64,000 bases of DNA, from assembly GCF_012489685.1 (NCBI RefSeq), contig NC_080045.1, forward strand, positions 7,073,001-7,137,000, given 5' to 3'. Positions 55,049-64,000 of the stretch are shown here, piece after piece. Numbering within the stretch: the first letter of the stretch is position 1; each line of letters opens with the position of its first letter. This stretch comes from Lotus japonicus. Its lineage: Eukaryota > Streptophyta > Magnoliopsida > Fabales > Fabaceae. A model generated the notes under the pieces. It was given only the letters and a program-made list of their open reading frames with translations. It did no database searches and was not told the origin of the DNA. The translations under genes were made by a program, and so were the position numbers.

Positions 55049-58000
55049 ATGGCCTCCAATCCTGAGCAAACCATTCCGTTGGCCACTGAGCTTAAGCTGG
55101 ATGAGTCCAAGTGCGTGCCAATCCCAGAGCCTCCCAACGAAGCAGAGAAGAGAGCTATCTTGAAATCCCAGGTACTCATTCCTTTCTCTGTTAATGGTAC
55201 TTTACGCGCCATTTTGGGCCCTTTGAAAGTAGTGAAGCATGATAGGCTCAATAGTCTCCCTGAAGAACATGAATCATTTCACCCTAGCGTTAGGGGAGAG
55301 GAGCTCATGTTGGCATTTCAACCCTCTTACCGTATGCCATTTCTTTCTGACCCAAAACGAGCCTTTCGTTCAGCCCCTCCTAACCCTTCTGCTAACGACA
55401 AGGCCTACCTGAAATGGTTAGATAGGGTTGAGGGAGATAAGAGACAACACTGGAAGGATGTAGGGATTCTCGACTTGATTCAGCTGTCGAGATCTCCAAT
55501 CTCGTATAACCCTGCTATGCTGCTGAGTGCACTTTATTTCTGGGAGAGGTCCACTAATTGCCTTCATGTTCCCTTTGGTATGATCACCCCCACCCTCTTG
55601 GATGTTGCTGCTATCACCGGGCTGTGGCCCATTGGTGATGATTATCACTCTGCACCTGCTCCTGTTAAACCCATCTCGATCCCTACTGACAACGTTTCTT
55701 TTAGTCGATTCATTAAGGACCATTATGTCGAGAGTGGTGAGGTGTCTGATGCTGAACATGTCGCTTTCTTGCTGTATTGGCTGTCTGCTTATGTCTTTTG
55801 CACCAAATCTTTGCGCATACCTGCCAAGCTTTTGCCTTTAGCCAATCTGCTTCACGAGGGTCGACAACTTGCTATGGCTAGGCTCGTCCTTGGCAACCTG
55901 TATCAAATGTTGAATGAAGCTGTCGAGGATATCCGGAATACTAAGACCGTCTCTCTGAATGCGGCTGGACCACTTTGGCTGTTTCAACTTTGGTTGAATG
56001 CAGTCTTCGAATCTCTTCTGCCGGTACAAGCTAATCCTCTAACTGTTTCTAACACCAGGATCGATGCCCATAGGCTTGAGACCCTGACCCCTGCTTATGA
56101 TGCGTCGAGTTTCGAAGCTGATTTCAGGAAGTACTTTACCATGTTTCTCGAGCTGAAGCACTACCGTTCCAGTTTCTCTCCTTACAGCAAGGCTATTCGT
56201 GGCCCTTTCTGGCTGAGGAATTCTTATCCTAATGCCTCTGATTCTGCGTTGCCCAAGGAGCACCACATCATACTTTGGAGGACCCTCTTATCTCCTAGGG
56301 TTTTAACTGTGGGCTTTGCTAGCAGTGACTACACTCTATGTGGCTACAACCCTCAATTGGTTTCTCGACAGTTTGGGCTTAGCCAAGTTCTACCCAACAC
56401 TTTATTTGACAAGAGTCTAGTCCTGTACCCCGGAACTATTAAGAGGGCTTCTGTTTTCGACACGACTGTTCAGTTTTATAACAAGAGACTCCTCAACCTG
56501 AGCCCCTTCACTTATGCTCCTTCATATTATGCCACTAATGCTTTCAAAGCCTGGTGGTCTGAGTATTGGGCTCAAATTTCGAAGCCCCTCGTCGATTGTC
56601 TGCAATGCATGACAGATGCTTTTCTTTTGCAGAAGCAGGATCCGAAGAAGACCAAAGGTATGCACCTGGCAGAAATTCGATCTTTTCAAGAGTTCTTTGG
56701 TGTGGTATATTACCCAACTCTTCGCCTTCGAGATACAGTTGCGAAAGCGGCCCAAGTATTAAGGCAAAAATGGGAACTTAAAGCCAAGAAATCCAAGTTA
56801 GTGGTTCCTCCTGGTGAGGAAGGTCTATCTTTTGTTATTCGAAAAACTGGCTTTAGGTTCCCGTCTTTGCCTACGAGTAAGTTTGCATTGGCTTTTCCAC
56901 CGGTCTTGCCTAAATGGGTTGACCATGTAAACATAAATGTGTTGGCCAATCAAGCTCTACCTCCTCGAAAGCGAGTGACTTGGACTAAGTACCACCTATG
57001 GAACTTTCCGTATCATGTGCCCGTCGAAATCTTCAACCACATATCGCTGAACATGCGTATTGGTCAAGGTAATACTTCGACTTGGCCTTGGTTTTCCTGT
57101 TTTACTTCTTAATTTTTCTTTTGTTTGCAGCTGAAGTCATTATTCGACCAGCTCCTCAAGTTATTTCCCCAGTGGCTCATTCCTCCAAGGACAAGCCAGT
57201 CGTGATTGAGGATGATGATGATGATGATGAGGATGATGATGTCAGTCTTGCTGACAAGCTCAAGGTACTTTCTTCAAGCTTTTACCTTTTCCTTTTCGAT
57301 TTCCTTGGATTATGGGCTGACGTATTTTTCGACAGAGTCGAAAACGGAAACCTAAGCCTGTTGCTTCGGCCAGTCAGAAGAGGGCCAAGGGGGTTGGTGT
57401 TTCCACCCCTAGTGGGGCTTCTAAGTTGGCATCTGATGCTCAAACAGAAGTCGATGACAAAGAGGGTGGTGGCGGCGCCGCCACTCAGGTATGTTCTCCA
57501 TTCTCGAGGGTACCTTGTGACATTTTTAACCCGTGGTTTCCTAATCTGAGTCATCTCTTGTTTGTTTTGTTTCCTTTAGACTGATGTTCATGAGCACTCT
57601 ACTTCCAATCCTCCATCCCGTGAGAATTCCCCAGCTCCCATTCCTGCAAAATCCAAAACTGAAGGTGTCGAGAAACCTCCCAAGGCCGCATCCTCAGCTA
57701 AAAAGACCTCCACATCTGAGGGAAGGAGGAAGGTCAGGAGCAAATCTCGTCATAAGTCTCCTCGCCGTTCCAGAAGCTCCACCAACTCGAGCCCTTCTAA
57801 GGACTCTGCTTGCCAGGTATCTTTATACTTTTCATGTTTTGTTGACTCCTCTAATATGCGTTTTACTTTATCGAAAGGGCATTAAAGAGGTTTTTCTTGC
57901 AGGAAACTCAGGGTGCAACTTCTCCCATCCGCGAAACAGAGCCTCTTCCAGGCAAGGATGACAGCCCTATGCCTCCTCCAAAATCGACTGCCACTGTGCA

Positions 58001-58778
58001 ACATTCGCCTCAAACCAAGGGTGGCTCTTCATCTCATGTGTCTAGTGAAAAGCTCGACACTTTATTTGAGGAGGACCCGCTGGCAGCTTTGGATAGCTTC
58101 CTCGATGGCACCTTGGAATGGGACTCTCCACCCCGTCAAGCTGATGCCACTGCTGAGACTGCTCAATCAAGTGGGGTAGCCAATTCTCAGCAGATCGAGG
58201 AGAGTATGGGTCGGCTGAAGGCTATTGTCTTCGCCAATGGGTTTCTCGACCAGATCCAAGCTGATCCTCAAGCGAGCCATGCTGCTAAGGAATTGCTTGT
58301 CTTCCTTCTTGGCCAAAAACTAGATTCTCAACAGGCTGCTGCTTTGGCTAACCTTCAATCTTTTTTAGTGGATGCTTCAGCCACTTTTCATCAAGTCAAG
58401 GACGTTGGTCAAGCTGTCAGCTTTAAGGAAGCAAAAGTCTCTGCTGGTAAAGCTCAAGTTGCAGCAATGAAAGAGGACTTCAAGAAGTTCACTGCTAGGA
58501 AGGTTTTGATCGCAGATGAAATCTCTGAAGTCGACATCAAACTTGAAGAGCTGCATCGAGAGATTACCAAACTGGAGAAAAAGCGAGCTGATTTGGTCGA
58601 GGAAGGCCCTGCTGTGAAGGATCAGTTGGATGTGCTTACTAAAGACTCCAAGGCTCTGATCATCTCGACAAAAGAGGTTATCAAGGAATTGGAGATTGAT
58701 CAGGCTGTGAAGAAGGGTCTCGATGCCAAGATTGCCACCTTTGCTGATTGTTTGAACTCTTTTAAAACCTTGCTGTAG
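55049..58778 (+). CDS. Plant-mobile-domain (PMD) gene carried antisense in the Tat element, five exons, intact
   Basis: Exons are 55049-57068, 57131-57264, 57336-57488, 57580-57816 and 57903-58778, each intron with GT and AG. They sum to 3420 bp, exactly 1140 codons including the stop. The start is the ATG at 55049 (MASNPEQTIPL); earlier in-frame ATGs lie before the leader. Residues about 115-560 form a PMD-like domain (LDRVEGDKRQHWKDVGILDL, LSALYFWERSTNCLHVPFGM, TPTLLDVAAITGLWP, LWLFQLWLNAVFE). Next come an acidic Asp/Glu run (exon 2), basic KSRKRKPKP (2/3 border), an RS-like stretch RSKSRHKSPRRSRSS (exon 4) and a long coiled coil (exon 5, about 940-1135). PMD proteins such as MAIN/MAIL1 act in transposon silencing and growth in Arabidopsis, and PMDs also occur in transposons. 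The role inside a retrotransposon is unknown. Confidence 0.85.
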
Positions 58779-59286
58779 GACTCTTTTTTTTTTATTAATA
58801 TGTAATGATGGCACTATTCTAACCATGGCTATGCCAATTGCGTGTAATATTTCGACAATGGTTTTGGCACCTAAGCCATATAATTTGACGTTTAATTTGC
58901 CAAGTCTTTTCAGTTTCCACTACGCATTTATTTTGACGACTATTCATTTACTGTTGCATCGTTCAAACTTCCTTGCACCCCTCACATAGTCGTCGCTTTG
59001 TTTCTGGGGAATGAACCAATTTATTGCAATCTTATACCACGTTTTCTTGATTCAATGCAAGTCTTTGTTCATTAAAAGCCAAAGCTATTCACGATGGTGG
59101 TGGTAATCTGCATGGCCTATAACCATAAGATGAAGAGTTGGCAACTGATTGCCATTAATTAATGCATTCCTTGGTTGTTACCCTATAAACAGAGCGTTTT
59201 TGGTTACTTCTTTTCAGTAACTTCTCCAAACTCTCCCTTGTTTCTTTTCCAGAACTCTTTTCCTGCTTTCATAAATCCCTTCAGCC
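58779..59286 (+). other. Spacer and promoter of the small antisense ORF
   Basis: 3' UTR of the PMD gene, then a TATA-like CCTATAAACAG at about 59181-59191 about 100 bp before the ATG at 59287. Confidence 0.45.
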
Positions 59287-59772
59287 ATGGCTAGCCGTCG
59301 TGTTCTCAACCAGATCCGGAACTTGGCTTTTGACCAAGACTTATTCTGGGAGTTGCACTCTTTCCTTCCTTTGGCTGAAGAGCTTACGGGGCTCATTAAC
59401 CAACTTCTTTCGAGGAATATTATTGCCTCGGTAAGAATTCCTCTTCAGGAGTTCTTGAGCCTCCTGCATGAAGCTGTACCTCTATATGAAGAACACCGGG
59501 AGCTTACTGCTCGAGTGTTCTTTGCTGAACACCAGATTGACGAGAAGATGGAGGAATTTGAAGAGTTGAAGGCTGCTCTTAGCCAGGCGGACCCCGAGGG
59601 GAGTGTGGGAGCTCTGAAAACCTTGGTGGACAAGCTTTCTTCTACTGCCCGTGAAGAGCTGGATATTCGACAGGCGAAATCGCGACTGGAATCCCAACAA
59701 GAGGATGTCTTGAGGCGCATAGAGCCTCTTAGGGCCAGATACAATAGTTGTAGGGCCAACCCTCCCTTTTAA
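59287..59772 (+). CDS. Small helical protein antisense to the Tat element (161 aa)
   Basis: MASRRVLNQIRNLAFDQDLF, then LLSRNIIASVRIPLQEFLSL, EHQIDEKMEEFEELKAALSQ and REELDIRQAKSRLESQQEDV. The composition is almost entirely helical with heptads, most likely a coiled coil. It resembles the C-terminal coiled coil of the PMD gene in style and has its own TATA-like element and leader. It could instead be a displaced exon of the PMD gene family. No known domain recognised; no function assigned. Confidence 0.5.
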   Translation: MASRRVLNQIRNLAFDQDLFWELHSFLPLAEELTGLINQLLSRNIIASVRIPLQEFLSLLHEAVPLYEEHRELTARVFFAEHQIDEKMEEFEELKAALSQADPEGSVGALKTLVDKLSSTAREELDIRQAKSRLESQQEDVLRRIEPLRARYNSCRANPPF

Positions 59773-59851
59773 AATTCCTTTGCCATAGTTGTAATGCTCT
59801 ATTCTACTCAATAAAACATTCGCGTTTGGCAATTTATTTTCTTTTACTTCC

Positions 59852-61126
59852 TTATTCGATGTTTATCTCATGCAATGTTGGCTTATACATTTTTAAATAT
59901 TTGCCATTTATCGTCATTTGTCGATTACCTCCTAATTCCTTAATCGAATAAGCGTTGTTTAAAAGTACTTTCTCGACTGTAAAAGGGCCTTCCCAGTTTG
60001 GGGCCCACTTTCCATAACGTTTATCTTTTTTATCAATTGGTAAGACGACCTTCCATACGTAATCACCAAGCATAAAAGACTTAGCTCTAACCTTTTTGTT
60101 ATAAGCTTTAGCAATGCGATCCTTTTGCCTGGTTAAGGTATCCAACACCAATAGTCTTTCTTCGTCGAGATTGACTAATTCGTCAAGCATCATACTCCAA
60201 TAATCTTCACTTGGAATTTCCTCTTGCCTTTGAATTCTGCACGATTGTAAATATACTTCTGCTGGTAATACCGCTTCTTGACCATATGCTAGTCGAAAAG
60301 GCGTTGCTCCGGTAGATTCCTTAGGTGAATTCCTGTAAGCCCAAAGCACTTGGCCTAACGTTTGATGCCAGTTTTTAGGTTTTCGACCAACATGTTTTTT
60401 AATCAAGGAGATCAACGTTTTGTTGGCCGCTTCGACTTAACCATTCGCTTGAGCATAATAGGGGGTCGAGGTTAGGAGTTTTATACCCCAAGATTCTGCG
60501 AATGATGCTACCTTTTGGCCTACAAACACTGTGCCTTGGTCTGTAGTAAGTGACTCAGGTAGCCCAAAGCGGTACACTATGTGATTCTGAATGAACTCGA
60601 TCACCGTGTCCTGGGTCACATTTTGTAGAGGAATTGCCTCTACCCACTTGGTAAAGTAGTCTATAGCCACTATGATGTACTTATGCTGCCTAGAAGAACA
60701 TGGGTTAATTTCGCCAATTAGGTCTAAAGCCCAACCCCTGAATGGCCAAGGCTTAATGATCGAGTGTAATTCACTTGCTGGCACATGTTGTATCCCCGCG
60801 TGTCTCTGACAATCTTGGCACCTCTTGGCATACTCCATACAATCTTTCATAATAGTAGGCCAATACATCCCTTGTCGAAATAGGATCCATTTCATCTTGA
60901 TTCCTGCCTGGTGGGCACCACATAGCCCGTCGTGAACGGCCGAGATCGCTATGAACGCGTCGTCTTCACTTAAACACTTCAGTAGTGTTCCGTCAACGTT
61001 TTTCTTGAATAGCTCGTTTCCCATGATGACATAGCTCATTGCCCTGTATTTTGTCTTTTTATCTGTAGTACCCACAGGATTTTGCAAGTAATCGACAATT
61101 GGCTTTCTCCAATCATTAGGTGTCAT
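59852..61126 (-). pseudogene. Integrase region of the second Tat pol
   Basis: Reads (minus strand) a zinc-finger part with GLCGAHQAGIKMKWILFRQG and YAKRCQDCQRHAG, then the core with WALDLIGEI, YIIVAIDYFTKWVEAI and TTDQGTVF. After PYYAQANG an in-frame TAA at about 60437-60439 interrupts it, after which VEAANKTL follows in the same frame and LGQVLWAYRNSPKESTGATP leads into the C-terminal domain. Catalytic Asp, Asp and the Glu in VEAANK are all still present, so a single base change causes the break. Confidence 0.85.
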
Positions 61127-61161
61127 ATTGTCAATGACCAGTATGTCGAGGTTAGAGGGGT

Positions 61162-62946
61162 TTAGTTTTTCTCAGAGTCCCCTTTTACGACGACATTCTT
61201 TGCCCCAAGGGCTATCAGGATCTCAAGGCCTGATGTTAATGCCTCGTACTCAGCCTCATTGTTTGAGCAGTTACTCTTAATCCTAAACTTGAATTTCGTG
61301 GGGATGCCCCTTGGGGATACTATGAACATCCCGATCCCAGTACCATTCTTATGGCTAGAACCGTCGAAAAATAGCTTCCAAGGTTGGAAGCCTACGTAAG
61401 TTATGATTTCTTGAGGCAAAGTATGGTCTGCCAGGAAGTCAGCAATTGCTTGTCCCTTAACTGCCTTTAGTGGGGCATAAGTTAGTGAATACTCGGTTAG
61501 GGCTAAAGCCCATTTACCAATTCGACTATGCAAGATAGGTTTGGATAACATGTGCTTTATTATATCATAATGAGAAAAAACCATTACATCGATTGGCTTT
61601 ATATAATATTTCAGCTTTACGCAAGAGAAGTACAAGCATAAACACAATTTTTCGATCATGGTGTATCGAGTTTCTGCATCATTTAACACCCTGCTTAAGT
61701 AAAATATGGCTCTTTCTTTGCTATCTTCATCTTCTTGAGCCAACATGCTTCCGATGGTTCCATCCGTGGCAGAGATGTACAACTTCATTGGCTTTCCTCT
61801 TATAGGTGGTGCCATTATAGGTGGGCTAGACAAGTACGCTTTGAGTTCATCGAACGTTTTTTGATGCTCTGCTTCCCAGCGGAACGCATCTTCCTTTTTA
61901 AGTCGAAGAAGTGGGGAAAATGACTTGGTCTTCTCACTGAGGTTAGCAATGAATCTCCTTAGGAAGTTAATCTTTCCCAATAGTGATTGCAGTTGTTTCT
62001 TGCTGGTTGGTGGACTAGTGTCGAGAATGGCTTTAGCTTTGTTCTTGTTGATCTCGATGCCCTTTTTATGCACCACAAAACCCAAAAAATCACCTGCAAT
62101 AACACCAAAGGCACATTTAAGGGGATTCATCTTCAAGCCATATCTTCTCATCCTCTCAAAGGATTTCCTTAGATGCAACAAATGGTCATCCCTTGATGGG
62201 GATTTCACTACAATGTCATCAATATAAACCTGCATGAAGGTTTCTATAAAATCATGAAAAATGGTATTCATTACCCTTTGGTAGGTCGCGCCAGCGTTTT
62301 TCAACCCAAATGGCATGACCACCCACTCGTATGTCCCCAAGGCACCAGGACATCGAAAAGCTGTTTTCGACACGTCCTCTTCTGCTATGAAGATTTGGTT
62401 GTAGCCTGAGTAACCGTCCAACAAGCTTAAGTATTCGTGACCAGCAGCTGAATCCACCATCATCTCAGCAATAGGCATGTGATACTCGTCTTTTGGAGTG
62501 GCAGCGTTAAGATCTCGGAAATCTATGCAAACTCTCATCTTTCCATTCTTCTTGATTACTGGAACCACGTTGGCTAACCAGTCCACATATCGAGCTGTTC
62601 TGATAAATTTACACCTGAGGAGTCTTTCGATTTCTTCCTTGATTTTCACCAACACATCTGGATGGAACCTCCTGGGCAATTGCTTGACTGGTTTCTTGTC
62701 TTCTTTGATGGGTAACTTCAATTCCACCACTTCTCGACTGAGGCCAGGCATTTCATCGTAATCCCAAGCGAAACAGTCTTTGAATTCCTTGAGTAATTTC
62801 ACCATCCTGTCTTTTAGCTCCGGGTCAATGAGAGCACTGATGTACGTTGGCCTCTTTTCTAAGCCATCACCCAGGTCCACTTCTTCTAAAGGGTCTTGCG
62901 CTTCCATTTTCTTGGAAACATCGACCACTGGCTTCTCGAAGCCCAA
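61162..62946 (-). pseudogene. RT and RNase H region of the second Tat pol
   Basis: 594 codons. RT has CIDFRDLNAATPKDEYHMPI, LLDGYSGYNQIF, MPFGLKNAGATYQRVMN and YIDDIVVKS. The first RNase H (AILDTSPP to HSRIGKWALAL) is followed by the start of a second RNase H (FFDGSSHKNGTGIGM, NNEAEYEALTSGLE) that stops at VVVKGDSEKN. The rest of that domain, about 80-90 residues in the first Tat element, is deleted between here and the integrase finger. At the upstream end (about 62945) the frame shifts relative to the preceding DEAHWA block. Confidence 0.85.
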
Positions 62947-64000
62947 TGGGCCTCATCATAGATGCAATCTAGCCTCAGATTGCAAAGGTCCTCGAATCCG
63001 CGTTCCTCGGCACTCTGCTCGTTTTCTTCTATGCACGTGTCATCCTTATTTGTTGTTGCCTCCTCCTGGGGTGTCAATTTGACGGGCAGGATTGAGACAC
63101 TAGCTTCATCTATAGCCATTTCTTTGGCCATCCTCTCGGCCTCCAAGGCCGTTCTTATTTTTTTTTCGGCTGCGTAAGCCGAAATTCGAGCCATGTTCGA
63201 ATTAATCATCTTTATCATTGGCTTGCCACCCAACAGTGGCATCTTTCTCTTCATCACTGTGCCATCCACTCATGGCATCAGGTTTGCATGCTTCATTGAG
63301 GTTTAGGCCCCGGATGGGATCCAACGTTACTGAGTACTCTGAGTAGGGGTTGAAGTATTGGCTAGCCACTGTGTCTAAAGGAGCAATTGTGGCTAAACTC
63401 TTCTCGAAATTCTTCTTACCAACGTAGCTTGTTTCTGCTAAATAGTAGCTTTGATCTGCTTGTACATTTTCGACAACTCCATCAGCTTTCCAAATGGATA
63501 TACATTGGTGTAAGGTCGAAGGCACTGCCCCCACGCCATGAATCCATTCTCTTCCCAGCAGCAAATTGTAATTGGCCTTTGAAGGGACCACAATGAACAA
63601 TGTGGAACGGGCTACTGTTCCTACGGTTATGTTCAACATAATTGCCCCTAGGGAAGAACCTGTCTTTCCTTCAAATCAGAAAAGCACCATGTCATGGGAG
63701 ATTAGATCCGCTTCAGTTTTACCTAACTTCTTGAGCATAAATCCGGGCATGAGGTTGATTGCAGCTCCCCGTCGACAAGGACTTTGTTAACACCCTTCTC
63801 CTCGACTCTGGCCCAAACAAATAGCGGTTTCAAATGGCTCTTCATTTGCTCGGTTGGCCTTTGGAAGATAGCTCTTTCATCTTCGACAGATCCTCTCTGC
63901 ATCACATAATAACACAAAGGATTGTCATCTGGTTCGTCGTCGACATAGTAGTCTTCCTCGCTTTCAGTGACCTCTGAGATTCTATCGAATTCTGCAGGTA
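62946..64000 (-). pseudogene. Protease and linker region of the second Tat pol, frame-shifted
   Basis: Successive pieces in different frames: WARVEEKGVNKVLVDGE (about 63723-63917, near the protease active site), NYNLLLGREWIHGVGAVPST (63202-63639, protease C-terminal part and linker), and AAEKKIRTALEAERMAKEM to GFEDLCNLRLDCIYDEAHWA (62946-63200). At least three frameshifts separate them. Gag is beyond the edge. Confidence 0.75.

Larger units (their letters stand above)
53882..64000 (-). mobile_element. Second Tat-type Ty3/gypsy retrotransposon (minus strand, runs off the right edge)
   Basis: On the minus strand the order is protease, RT, RNase H, second RNase H (cut short), integrase, then a region with plus-strand genes, a purine tract and the 3' LTR. 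Gag, the primer-binding site and the 5' LTR lie beyond the window. The second RNase H and the antisense genes place it near the Tat lineage. Pol is broken in at least five places. The left boundary, and so the target duplication, cannot be confirmed without the other LTR. Confidence 0.85.

Noticed and set aside
1..64000. tRNA, rRNA, snRNA genes, riboswitches
   Set aside because: None seen by eye; the primer-binding site is only a short tRNA complement. A covariance-model scan would be decisive.

Overview
The window is nuclear DNA of a flowering plant. The evidence is spliced genes with GT..AG introns, A/T-rich intergenic DNA, and transposon families typical of dicots. The gene types and repeat style suggest a legume, but that is inference. 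Only two resident genes are visible: a CHUP1-like coiled-coil gene cut by the left edge (1-764, minus) and a lysine-rich, probably nuclear protein gene (4163 to about 6130, minus). Almost everything else is transposable elements, many nested, with several captured gene fragments.

Layout. 1721-3602 is a PIF/Harbinger-like element (TAA duplication) containing a Pack-MULE (1927-3499, 9-bp duplication AAAACTGAA) that carries a captured gene piece and a MULE-type MITE (2365-2627, 9-bp duplication TTTACGTGA). 6608-7552 is another PIF-like element. A decayed LINE (7795-8566 and 15862-16140) is split by a 7.3-kb Helitron (8567-15861). Removing the Helitron restores the LINE reading frame across a simple A/T junction. 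That Helitron carries four exons of a NEMP (DUF2215) nuclear-envelope protein gene, a hAT MITE, and a hAT element that contains another hAT MITE. 16.1-23.3 kb holds a Helitron helicase remnant with its own 3' end (18884), a decayed SR45a/TRA2-like RRM gene copy and a CACTA terminus. 23281-26638 is a 5'-truncated LINE on the minus strand.

From about 26863 to 49018 lies a Helitron of the autonomous class (about 11.5 kb without later insertions). It carries captured U1-C snRNP exons, a B3-like fragment and a spliced Rep/helicase gene that is now broken. A hAT element (35796-36910) and a complete, very young Ty3/gypsy Tat-type retrotransposon (37087-46652; 378-bp LTRs with one mismatch) sit inside its coding exons. 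A second Helitron with similar ends follows head-to-tail (about 49019-53057). From 53882 to the right edge is a second Tat-type retrotransposon on the minus strand; its pol is degenerate.

Both Tat-type elements carry spliced genes antisense to pol, between pol and the 3' LTR. The first has a two-exon gene with a 'putative gypsy type transposon' type domain (693 codons). The second has a five-exon plant-mobile-domain gene (1139 codons, frame intact across all introns) plus a 161-codon helical ORF. The intact antisense gene beside a decayed pol is the most interesting signal here. I see no CRISPR, rRNA or tRNA genes.
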